The position numbers and the translations under genes were made by a program. The notes beneath the pieces are model-generated. The model ran no database searches. It had not been told where the DNA came from and saw only the letters and a program-made list of their open reading frames with translations. From the NCBI GenBank assembly GCA_905215765.1, contig CAJMRP010000131.1:1-5246 (forward strand): a DNA stretch of 5,246 bases, given 5' to 3'. The DNA comes from an uncultured bacterium (lineage in GTDB: Bacteria > Actinomycetota > Coriobacteriia > Coriobacteriales > Coriobacteriaceae). This document shows positions 1-5,153 of this stretch, piece after piece (position 1 is the stretch's first letter; every line of letters starts with the position of its first letter).

Positions 1-11
1 ACCGCAGGAAG

Positions 12-38
12 CTTGGATACGCCTAGGCGCGGTCCAAG
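12..38. repeat. Imperfect inverted repeat at the left edge
   Basis: CTTGGA (12-17) and TCCAAG (33-38) are complementary arms flanking the 10-base perfect palindrome CGCCTAGGCG (20-29). The centre is offset by one base (TA on the left, CGG on the right), so a hairpin would carry an asymmetric internal loop. No T-run follows on either strand, so it does not look like an intrinsic terminator. It could be a protein-binding site or chance. Around it, positions 1-143 contain no gene I can support: frame 1 is open to a TAG at 154 and frame 2 to a TGA at 110, but neither translation resembles a known protein end. Confidence 0.4.
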
Positions 39-143
39 AAATCGTCCGCACCCCCAAACGGGAACTATTTCACCGCAACTTATCGATGGCGTGTTTGGTT
101 GGTGCCAGTTGATTGCTTGGGCGTTGGGGAGGGTCTGCTCCGT

Positions 144-149
144 TATAAT
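144..149 (+). promoter_or_regulatory. -10 box of the UPF0371 gene promoter
   Basis: A perfect TATAAT lies 39 bases before the chosen ATG, placing transcription start near 155-157 and giving a leader of about 33 bases. No good -35 sits at 17 bases: TTGGGG (124-129) is 14 bases away and TTGGGC (117-122) is 21 bases away. The upstream element is therefore uncertain, and an activator could compensate. Confidence 0.6.
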
Positions 150-177
150 CGCCTAGAACATTAATTGGAAACGGGAC

Positions 178-182
178 GGGAG
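178..182 (+). promoter_or_regulatory. Ribosome binding site that fixes the UPF0371 start
   Basis: GGGAG lies six bases before the ATG at 189. The in-frame TTG at 165 has no comparable purine-rich site and would add eight residues (METGREPY if TTG is read as Met) that do not look like the family start. The ATG is preferred. Confidence 0.7.
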
Positions 183-188
183 CCATAC

Positions 189-1670
189 ATGCGCCAGGGT
201 TTCGACAACGCGAAGTATATCGAGCTGCAGGCTGCTCACATTAAGGAGCGCATCTCGCAGTTTGGTGGCAAGCTCTATTTGGAGTTTGGCGGTAAGCTGT
301 TCGATGACTATCATGCGAGCCGAGTGCTGCCGGGTTTTGAACCGGACAGCAAGTTCCGCATGCTCAAGAGCATCGCCGACGATGTCGAGGTTATCATCGC
401 GATCAACGCGAACCACATCGAGAAAAACAAGGCTCGTGGTGACCTCGGTATTACCTATGACGAGGATGTGCTGCGCCTGGTCGACCTGTTCCGCGGCAAC
501 GGCTTTGCCGTCGCGGCTGTGGTCATCACCCAGTATGCCGGCCAGCCCGCTGCCGATGTGTTCCGCAACCGCCTGAACGCGCTCGGTATTCCCGCCAAGC
601 TGCACTATCCCATCGAGGGGTATCCGCACGATGTCGATCTGATCGTGTCCGACGATGGCTACGGCAAGAACGAGTTTGTCGAGACCACCCGACCGCTCGT
701 CGTGGTCACTGCCCCCGGTCCGGGCTCGGGCAAGCTTGCCACCTGCCTGTCTCAGCTCTATCACGAGCACAAGCATGGCACGGCCGCCGGCTATGCCAAG
801 TTCGAGACCTTCCCTGTCTGGAATCTTCCTCTGACGCATCCGGTCAATATTGCCTACGAGGCCGCCACGGCTGACCTCGACGACGCCAATATCATCGATT
901 CGTTCCACCTTGAGGCCTACAACAAGACCACGGTCAACTACAACCGCGACGTCGAGGCCTTCCCGGTAGTCCGTGCCCTGATGGAAAAGATCCTGGGCAA
1001 GAGCCCCTACCAGAGCCCTACGGACATGGGCGTCAATATGGTCGGCTTTGCCATCACCGATGACGATGCCTGCCGCGACGCTTCCAAGATGGAGATCGTC
1101 CGCCGCTACTTTACCGCGGTCGAAAATGTGCGCCGTACCGGCGTGGGCGATGAGCAAGTCGACCGTCTCAAGATTATTATGAAGAAAGCCGGCATCGATA
1201 AGAACTACTCACCGGCGCGCTCGGCGGCCCTCACCAGGGAGCAGCTGACGGGTGGTCCCGTGGGTGCCATGGTCATGCCCGATGGCTCCGTGGTGACCGG
1301 CAAGACTTCCACGCGCCTGGGCGCCGCGAGCTCGCTCATCATGAATGCACTTAAGCATGTCTCGGGCGTCGACCTTGAGCTCGAGGTCATTAGCGATGAA
1401 GCGATCGAGCCCATCAGCAAGCTCAAGACGCATTTCCTGGGCAGCAAAAACCCGCGCCTCCACACCGACGAGACGCTTATGGCGCTGTCGATCACCTCGG
1501 CCACGAGTGAGACGGCCGCTCGCGTCCTTTCGGGCCTGGAGCAGCTGCGCGGTTGCGATGCCTTCTTTAGCGTGATTATCTCGCCGACGGACGAGACGGT
1601 ACTGCGCAAACTGGGTATCAACGTGTGCTGCGAGCCCAAGTTTGAGCGCCGCGGTTTCTTCCATCGCTAA
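189..1670 (+). CDS. UPF0371/DUF1846 family protein, function unknown
   Basis: The product is 493 residues, close to the full length usual for the family. The N-terminus (MRQGFDNAKYIELQAAHIKE, then a QFGGKLYLEFGGKLFDDYHA segment at about residues 25-44) is the conserved start I recognise for UPF0371/DUF1846 proteins. Around residues 175-183 is a glycine-rich loop, APGPGSGKL, which resembles a phosphate-binding loop but does not fit GxxxxGK[ST]. It is followed by a well-conserved stretch with histidine-rich LYHEHKHG and NLPLTHPVNIAYEAA. A second conserved block near residues 355-380 includes MPDGSVVTGKTSTR. I see no signal peptide or membrane segment, so the protein should be cytosolic. Structures of family members exist, but to my knowledge no reaction is established, and a nucleotide- or phosphate-related role is only inference from the loop. 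The gene is monocistronic by its own promoter and terminator. Family assignment is confident; function is not. Confidence 0.93.
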   Translation: MRQGFDNAKYIELQAAHIKERISQFGGKLYLEFGGKLFDDYHASRVLPGFEPDSKFRMLKSIADDVEVIIAINANHIEKNKARGDLGITYDEDVLRLVDLFRGNGFAVAAVVITQYAGQPAADVFRNRLNALGIPAKLHYPIEGYPHDVDLIVSDDGYGKNEFVETTRPLVVVTAPGPGSGKLATCLSQLYHEHKHGTAAGYAKFETFPVWNLPLTHPVNIAYEAATADLDDANIIDSFHLEAYNKTTVNYNRDVEAFPVVRALMEKILGKSPYQSPTDMGVNMVGFAITDDDACRDASKMEIVRRYFTAVENVRRTGVGDEQVDRLKIIMKKAGIDKNYSPARSAALTREQLTGGPVGAMVMPDGSVVTGKTSTRLGAASSLIMNALKHVSGVDLELEVISDEAIEPISKLKTHFLGSKNPRLHTDETLMALSITSATSETAARVLSGLEQLRGCDAFFSVIISPTDETVLRKLGINVCCEPKFERRGFFHR

Positions 1671-1704
1671 GTTTGAAGCACCGCGGTAATTGCATTGCAT
1701 TTTG

Positions 1705-1737
1705 GCCGTATCGGGTTAGCGCCCGGTACGGCTTTTT
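1705..1737 (+). terminator. Intrinsic terminator after the UPF0371 gene
   Basis: An 11-base-pair stem is formed by GCCGTATCGGG (1705-1715) and CCCGGTACGGC (1722-1732), with one T-G wobble and the six-base loop TTAGCG. Five T residues follow at once (1733-1737). It begins 34 bases after the UPF0371 stop and separates that gene from the next unit. Confidence 0.9.
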
Positions 1738-1751
1738 GATCAATAAAGCGC

Positions 1752-1770
1752 CTATTTCGGCGAAAAATAG
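1752..1770. repeat. Short AT-rich inverted repeat upstream of the regulator
   Basis: CTATTT (1752-1757) and AAATAG (1765-1770) are perfect complements around a seven-base spacer. The repeat lies 34 bases upstream of the -10 box of the next gene, a position suited to a dimeric DNA-binding protein. There is no independent support, and chance is possible for six-base arms. Confidence 0.25.
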
Positions 1771-1798
1771 CTGTTTACCTGCCTAGAAACAATTTGAG

Positions 1799-1814
1799 CG
1801 GTATACAATAACCG
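1799..1814 (+). promoter_or_regulatory. Promoter -10 inside a small palindrome (candidate operator)
   Basis: TACAAT (1804-1809) is the best -10 in the gap before the regulator gene. It matches the consensus at five of six positions and puts transcription start near 1815-1817. It sits in the middle of CGGT (1799-1802) and ACCG (1811-1814), which are perfect complements eight bases apart. No convincing -35 is seen at 17 bases (GCCTAG, 1781-1786). A protein bound to the palindrome would occlude RNA polymerase, so repression, perhaps by the gene's own winged-helix product, is a reasonable inference but unproven. Confidence 0.4.
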
Positions 1815-1842
1815 TAACTGTTTCATCCTTAGCGGGATGCCG

Positions 1843-1868
1843 CATGATGGATATTACCTGCCATCGTG
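1843..1868 (+). other. Leader hairpin upstream of the regulator gene
   Basis: CATGATGG (1843-1850) pairs with CCATCGTG (1861-1868) over eight base pairs with one U-G wobble and a ten-base loop. No T-run follows, so it is not a terminator. It lies within the roughly 110-base untranslated leader of the winged-helix gene and overlaps the start codons of a possible leader ORF. Confidence 0.35.
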
Positions 1869-1897
1869 AGGTGTGTCGGTCGCGCACGGCGCGTTAG
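1844..1897 (+). CDS. Possible 17-residue leader peptide ORF (doubtful)
   Basis: ATG at 1844 opens MMDITCHREVCRSRTAR and ends at TAG 1895-1897. A GGGA at 1834-1837 lies six bases upstream. The ORF ends 29 bases before the regulator's ATG and its start lies in the hairpin at 1843-1868. The peptide carries four arginines and two cysteines but no homopolymeric run of the kind that makes attenuators obvious. An overlapping ten-codon ORF in another frame (ATG at 1837) is equally easy to draw. ORFs this short arise often by chance, so I list it only as a candidate. Confidence 0.13.
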   Translation: MMDITCHREVCRSRTAR

Positions 1898-1915
1898 ATG
1901 CTCGTGCTCGGTTTG

Positions 1916-1921
1916 AGGAGG
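1916..1921 (+). promoter_or_regulatory. Consensus Shine-Dalgarno that fixes the regulator start
   Basis: A perfect AGGAGG lies five bases before the ATG at 1927. It excludes the longer reading from GTG at 1873, whose extra 18 residues have no ribosome binding site of their own and would be translated through this signal. Confidence 0.85.
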
Positions 1922-1926
1922 CTGCT

Positions 1927-2265
1927 ATGGCGGGCAAGGGTCGTGCGAGTGTCAACGATATGAAGCGTGTCGAGGTGCTGGTGTTGATGGAGATCGACCA
2001 GCAAACCGAAGACAATGGCGGGCCGTATGGTTTCTCGCGCAAAACGCTTGCCGAGCGCGTGGGAGTTTCGCCGTATCGTGCCCGCGCCGCAATCGATCGC
2101 TTGGATTCCGAAGGCATGATTGATGTCGTCTCGCGTTATAGCGACGACGGCGGTCAGCTTGCAAATGGCATTTGCCTCACCGAACGTGGCGAGTGGTATC
2201 TTGAGGGCGTCCGTACCGGCATGCTCGTTCAAGAAATGCTTGAGGACGAGGTTGCTGATCGATAG
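1927..2265 (+). CDS. Small winged helix-turn-helix DNA-binding protein
   Basis: The product is 112 residues. Helices at about residues 10-25 are followed by a helix-turn-helix: SRKTLAERVGVS (37-48) fits the first helix and turn, and PYRARAAIDRLDSEGMI (49-65) fits the recognition helix and its end. Residues 66-84, with a charged turn at SDDGG, look like the beta wing. LTERGEWYLEGVRTGMLVQE (84-103) resembles the closing dimerisation helix of MarR/PadR-like small regulators. The C-terminus is acidic. There is no ligand-binding or kinase domain. The likely role is a dimeric transcription regulator whose target and effector cannot be read from sequence. It is a single-gene unit between two terminators, just upstream of but not cotranscribed with pyrG. 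Autoregulation is plausible given the palindrome at its own -10. I do not recognise a named orthologue. Confidence 0.85.
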   Translation: MAGKGRASVNDMKRVEVLVLMEIDQQTEDNGGPYGFSRKTLAERVGVSPYRARAAIDRLDSEGMIDVVSRYSDDGGQLANGICLTERGEWYLEGVRTGMLVQEMLEDEVADR

Positions 2266-2289
2266 CAGCATGTAACCCTTGCCATAGCG

Positions 2290-2322
2290 ACGCCGCCTGG
2301 GAAACCGGGCGGCGTTTTGTTT
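2290..2322 (+). terminator. Intrinsic terminator after the regulator gene
   Basis: An 11-base-pair GC-rich stem (2290-2300 with 2305-2315, one T-G wobble) closes on a GAAA tetraloop (2301-2304), a stable GNRA-type loop. The 3' side runs into TTTTGTTT. It begins 25 bases after the stop and should insulate pyrG from upstream transcription. Confidence 0.92.
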
Positions 2323-2356
2323 CAAGATTGAGAAATGCAATCTCACGCGAGAAAAA

Positions 2357-2388
2357 TTGCGAACGGTCCGCGGCGCGAGTATTACAAT
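2357..2388 (+). promoter_or_regulatory. pyrG promoter
   Basis: TTGCGA (2357-2362) is the best -35. Two -10 readings overlap: TATTAC (2380-2385) at the ideal 17-base spacing but only four of six matches, or TACAAT (2383-2388) with five of six matches but a 20-base spacer. With TACAAT, transcription would start within the CCCG run at 2394-2397. The terminator just upstream and this promoter make pyrG-xerD an independent transcription unit. Confidence 0.55.
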
Positions 2389-2393
2389 GAAGA

Positions 2394-2425
2394 CCCGTAA
2401 GATGTGTATGGACAACTTCTACGGG
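2394..2425 (+). other. Hairpin at the predicted 5' end of the pyrG mRNA
   Basis: CCCGTA (2394-2399) and TACGGG (2420-2425) are perfect complements separated by 20 bases. The left arm coincides with the likely transcription start, so the stem would lie at the extreme 5' end of the message. There is no T-run after it, so it is not an attenuator-type terminator. The right arm ends six bases before the AGG (2432-2434) that probably serves as the pyrG ribosome binding site. Confidence 0.4.
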
Positions 2426-2443
2426 AAGCGCAGGTAACTCAAT

Positions 2444-4105
2444 ATGACCAAGCATGTGTTCGTAACCGGTGGCGTGGTTTCGTCTCTGGGCAAGGGTATC
2501 ACCGCGGCCTCGCTGGGCCGTCTGCTCAAGTCGCGTGGCTACAAAGTAACGATGCAGAAGGCCGATCCGTATCTGAACGTCGACCCCGGTACCATGAGCC
2601 CCTTCCAGCATGGTGAGGTCTTCGTTACCGAGGATGGTTACGAGTCCGACCTGGACCTGGGTCATTACGAGCGCTTTATTGATGAGAACCTGACCCGCGA
2701 TTCCAACTTTACGACCGGCGCCATCTATAAGAGCTTGATCGCCCGCGAGCGTCGCGGCGACTTTTTGGGCGGTACCGTGCAGGTGATTCCTCACGTCACC
2801 AATGCCATTAAGGACAAGTTCCGCCGCATCGAGGAGCAGACCGGCTCCGATGTAGTCATCACCGAGCTGGGCGGCACGATCGGCGACATCGAGTCCCAAC
2901 CGTTTGTCGAGGCCATCCGTCAGTACCGCAAGGAGGCCGGCCCCGAGAACGTCTGCTACATCCACGTGTCGCTCGTTCCCTATATCGCCGCCGCCCACGA
3001 GGTCAAGACCAAGCCCACGCAGCATTCCGTCAAGGAGCTCCGCAGCTTTGGCATCCAGCCCGATATCATCGTGCTGCGCTCCGACCACCATATCGATGAC
3101 GCTATCCGCGGAAAGATCGCAAGCTTCTGCGACGTCGACACCGATTGTGTCTTTACCAACGAGGACTGCGCGAGCATTTACGATGTTCCGCAGCTGCTTG
3201 CCGAGCAGGATTTTGACCTGCGCATTTGCGAGCGCCTGGGTCTGGACCCGCGTGAGCGCGACATGAGCGAGTGGAACGAGTTCCTGCGCAAACAGAACCA
3301 CGCCAACCATCACGCCGACAAGGTGAAGATCGCCGTCGTGGGCAAGTACACGCAGCTGCCCGATGCGTACCTGTCGGTTATCGAGGCCCTGCACCATGCG
3401 GGCGTCTTCTACGATCGCCATGTGGACGTCCAGCTGGTCGACGGCGAGAGCCTCGACGAGCAGAATGTCTCCGAGGTTCTGGGCGACGCCTCGGGCATCC
3501 TGGTCCCCGGCGGCTTTGGCAAGCGCGCCCTGGAGGGCAAGATCCTCGCGGCCGAGTTTGCCCGTGAGCACAAGATTCCGTATCTGGGCATTTGCCTGGG
3601 TATGCAGGTGGCCGTGTGCGAATTTGCGCGCAACGTCGTCGGCCTTGCCGGCGCCAGCTCCTCCGAGTTCGATCCGGATGGCCCGTATAGCGTCATCGAT
3701 CTGATGAGCTCGCAGGAGGACGTGACCGAGAAGGGCGGCACCATGCGCCTGGGCGCCTATCCGTGCAAGCTCGCCGCCGATACCCTCGCTCGCGAGGCAT
3801 ATGGCGAGGAACTCGTCTACGAGCGTCACCGTCATCGCTTTGAGTTCAACAACGCCTTCCGCGACCAGCTCGAGGACGCCGGTTTGGTTATCTCGGGCCT
3901 GTCGCCCGACGAGCGCCTGGTCGAGATGGTCGAGCTGCCGCGCGACGTGCATCCGTGGTATGTGGCAACCCAGGCTCATCCCGAGTTCAAGAGCCGCCCG
4001 ACCAACCCGCAGCCGCTGTTCCGCGAGTTCGTGCGCGCTTCGATCGGCCAGCACGAGGGTGTCGACCGTCTGCAGGTGACGCCCATGAACCTCGCTACGG
4101 ACTAA
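2444..4105 (+). CDS. pyrG: CTP synthase (glutamine-hydrolysing)
   Basis: Converts UTP to CTP using ATP and ammonia from glutamine, the last step of de novo pyrimidine nucleotide synthesis, in the cytosol. The product is 553 residues, normal to slightly long for the family. The N-terminal amidoligase domain (about 1-270) has the P-loop GGVVSSLGKGI (9-19), the SDLDLGHYERF motif (68-78, with Asp71) and ELGGTIGDIES (141-151, with Glu141), which supply the magnesium-binding residues of the family, and KTKPTQHSVKELR (188-200) at the UTP site. A linker leads to the class I glutamine amidotransferase domain (from about 293) with the PGGFGKR oxyanion region (355-361), nucleophile Cys384 in GICLGMQ, and His512 and Glu514 in AHPEF, completing the triad. 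All key residues are present. The ATG follows AGG (2432-2434) by nine bases, and the start matches the family N-terminus. xerD follows two bases after the stop. Confidence 0.98.
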   Translation: MTKHVFVTGGVVSSLGKGITAASLGRLLKSRGYKVTMQKADPYLNVDPGTMSPFQHGEVFVTEDGYESDLDLGHYERFIDENLTRDSNFTTGAIYKSLIARERRGDFLGGTVQVIPHVTNAIKDKFRRIEEQTGSDVVITELGGTIGDIESQPFVEAIRQYRKEAGPENVCYIHVSLVPYIAAAHEVKTKPTQHSVKELRSFGIQPDIIVLRSDHHIDDAIRGKIASFCDVDTDCVFTNEDCASIYDVPQLLAEQDFDLRICERLGLDPRERDMSEWNEFLRKQNHANHHADKVKIAVVGKYTQLPDAYLSVIEALHHAGVFYDRHVDVQLVDGESLDEQNVSEVLGDASGILVPGGFGKRALEGKILAAEFAREHKIPYLGICLGMQVAVCEFARNVVGLAGASSSEFDPDGPYSVIDLMSSQEDVTEKGGTMRLGAYPCKLAADTLAREAYGEELVYERHRHRFEFNNAFRDQLEDAGLVISGLSPDERLVEMVELPRDVHPWYVATQAHPEFKSRPTNPQPLFREFVRASIGQHEGVDRLQVTPMNLATD

Positions 4106-4107
4106 GG

Positions 4108-5049
4108 GTGCCGGCGAATAAGGAACATACCGAAGCTACTCCCTCGTCGCTCGCCGTGGCGGCGGGGGAGTATCTCGATTACCTCGCGGTCGAGCGGGGT
4201 TTGGCGCGCAACACGATTGCGGCCTATCGTCGTGACCTGACGACGTACTGCGCCTATCTGGAGCGGGCGGGTATTGTGTCTTTTGAAGAGGTGACCCGTC
4301 AGGTCGTGGAGGGCTTTGTCGCCGACCGTCGCGATGGGGGCTATTCCGATGCCTCGGTGGAGCGTGCGCTTGCGGCCGTGAAGGGCCTGCATGCCTTTTT
4401 GGTGCGCGATGGGGCTGTGGCCCAAAATCCAACGGCGGCGTTGCGCCTTCCTAAAAAGGCTGAGCGTTTGCCGGAGTATCTATCGGTGGAGGATGTCTCG
4501 GCGCTGCTCGATCAAGACTTCCCCGAGGGCGAGATGGGCTTGCGCGACCATGCCATCTTGGAAGTGCTCTACGGATGCGGTTTGCGTGCGAGCGAGTTGG
4601 TGGGGCTCGATGTGGGCGATATCCATATCGACGATGGCTTTGTGCTCGTTCGCGGTAAGGGATCAAAGGAACGCCTGTCCCCGCTGGTGGGAAGCGCGGC
4701 GCGAGCTCTGATGCTCTATGTAACTGAGGGGCGTTCTCGCTTGGCGGCCCATGCCCGCGGAACCGAGACCTCGGCGGTCTTTTTAAATAAGAACGGCCGC
4801 CGTCTGTCGCGCCAGGGCATCCATGCCATCTGTGAGCGCTACGGGCGCCAGGTGGGGCTGGTGGGACTCCATCCCCACACGCTGCGTCACTCCTTTGCTA
4901 CCCATATGCTTGCGGGCGGCGCAGACCTCCGTGTGCTACAGGAGATCTTGGGACATGCCGATATATCGACCACGCAGGTCTACACGCATGTCGATCGTAC
5001 GCAACTGACCGAGGTCTATCTGGCGGCGCACCCGCTGGCACATCGTTAA
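4108..5049 (+). CDS. xerD: Site-specific tyrosine recombinase XerD
   Basis: Together with a XerC partner, Xer recombinases cut and rejoin the chromosomal dif site to resolve dimers before division. The product is 313 residues from the GTG start. Residues about 15-110 form the SAM-like N-terminal DNA-binding domain (YLDYLAVERGLARNTIAAYR), and about 122-300 the catalytic domain. The full active set is visible: Arg160 (GCGLRASEL), Lys184 (RGKGSKER), His257 and Arg260 (HPHTLRHSFATH), His283 (LGHADISTTQ) and nucleophile Tyr292 (VYTHV), spaced almost as in E. coli XerD. The tail (TEVYLAAHPLAHR) favours XerD over XerC, but paralogue identity is inferred. GTG at 4108 is the only plausible start: the in-frame GTG at 3955 lies deep in pyrG, and the GTG at 4156 has no ribosome site. 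The start is two bases after the pyrG stop with only a weak GGA (4099-4101) upstream, so translation probably depends on ribosomes finishing pyrG. Confidence 0.93.
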   Translation: MPANKEHTEATPSSLAVAAGEYLDYLAVERGLARNTIAAYRRDLTTYCAYLERAGIVSFEEVTRQVVEGFVADRRDGGYSDASVERALAAVKGLHAFLVRDGAVAQNPTAALRLPKKAERLPEYLSVEDVSALLDQDFPEGEMGLRDHAILEVLYGCGLRASELVGLDVGDIHIDDGFVLVRGKGSKERLSPLVGSAARALMLYVTEGRSRLAAHARGTETSAVFLNKNGRRLSRQGIHAICERYGRQVGLVGLHPHTLRHSFATHMLAGGADLRVLQEILGHADISTTQVYTHVDRTQLTEVYLAAHPLAHR

Positions 5050-5082
5050 CACATCGCTGACCTGCATATTTATAGGTATTTG

Positions 5083-5153
5083 GGGACGGGCCCCAGATTG
5101 CCGCGGCGTGCTTTTGCGCGCGCATGGGCAATCGGGGGCCCGTCCCATTTTTT
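5083..5153 (+). terminator. Very long hairpin with T-tract after xerD (terminator, REP-like)
   Basis: Twelve perfect pairs (5083-5094 with 5135-5146), one A-G mismatch, then seven more perfect pairs (5096-5102 with 5127-5133) make a 20-position stem. Inside it a further GCGTGC (5106-5111) can pair with GCGCGC (5116-5121) over a TTTT loop. Six T residues follow one base after the stem (5148-5153), so it should end the pyrG-xerD transcript. It starts 33 bases after the xerD stop. The total length and two-tier structure exceed an ordinary terminator and suggest a dispersed palindromic repeat that has been recruited as one. The complementary strand lacks a good T-run on the other side, so it is probably one-directional. 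Confidence 0.85.

Noticed and set aside
165..188. TTG start adding eight residues to the UPF0371 protein
   Set aside because: ATG at 189 has a well-spaced GGGAG and gives the family's usual N-terminus.
153..1157. A 334-codon open frame on the minus strand opposite the UPF0371 gene
   Set aside because: It is an antisense shadow of a well-supported gene and the sequence resembles no protein family.
1873..1926. GTG start adding 18 residues to the winged-helix protein
   Set aside because: There is no ribosome site before it, while a perfect AGGAGG sits five bases before the ATG at 1927.
2389..2443. Bacillus-type pyrG attenuator or a riboswitch
   Set aside because: There is no GGG at the expected transcription start, no terminator hairpin with a T-run in the leader, and too little leader (about 50 bases) for a known riboswitch aptamer.
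2177..4054. A 625-codon open frame on the minus strand opposite pyrG
   Set aside because: It is antisense to a certain gene, has no recognisable domain, and is the kind of long shadow frame produced by strong G/C third-position bias. Its composition (repeats of A, V, L, D, G) mirrors pyrG codon usage.
3955..4107. Extended xerD reading from GTG at 3955
   Set aside because: The extra 51 residues are out-of-frame pyrG sequence, rich in P, R and A, and unlike any recombinase N-terminus. The GTG at 4108 gives the usual family length.
4108..5049. Phage or integron integrase marking a mobile element
   Set aside because: The protein has Xer length and motif spacing, is coupled to pyrG, and there are no adjacent tRNA, att repeats or phage genes. 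A housekeeping XerD fits better.
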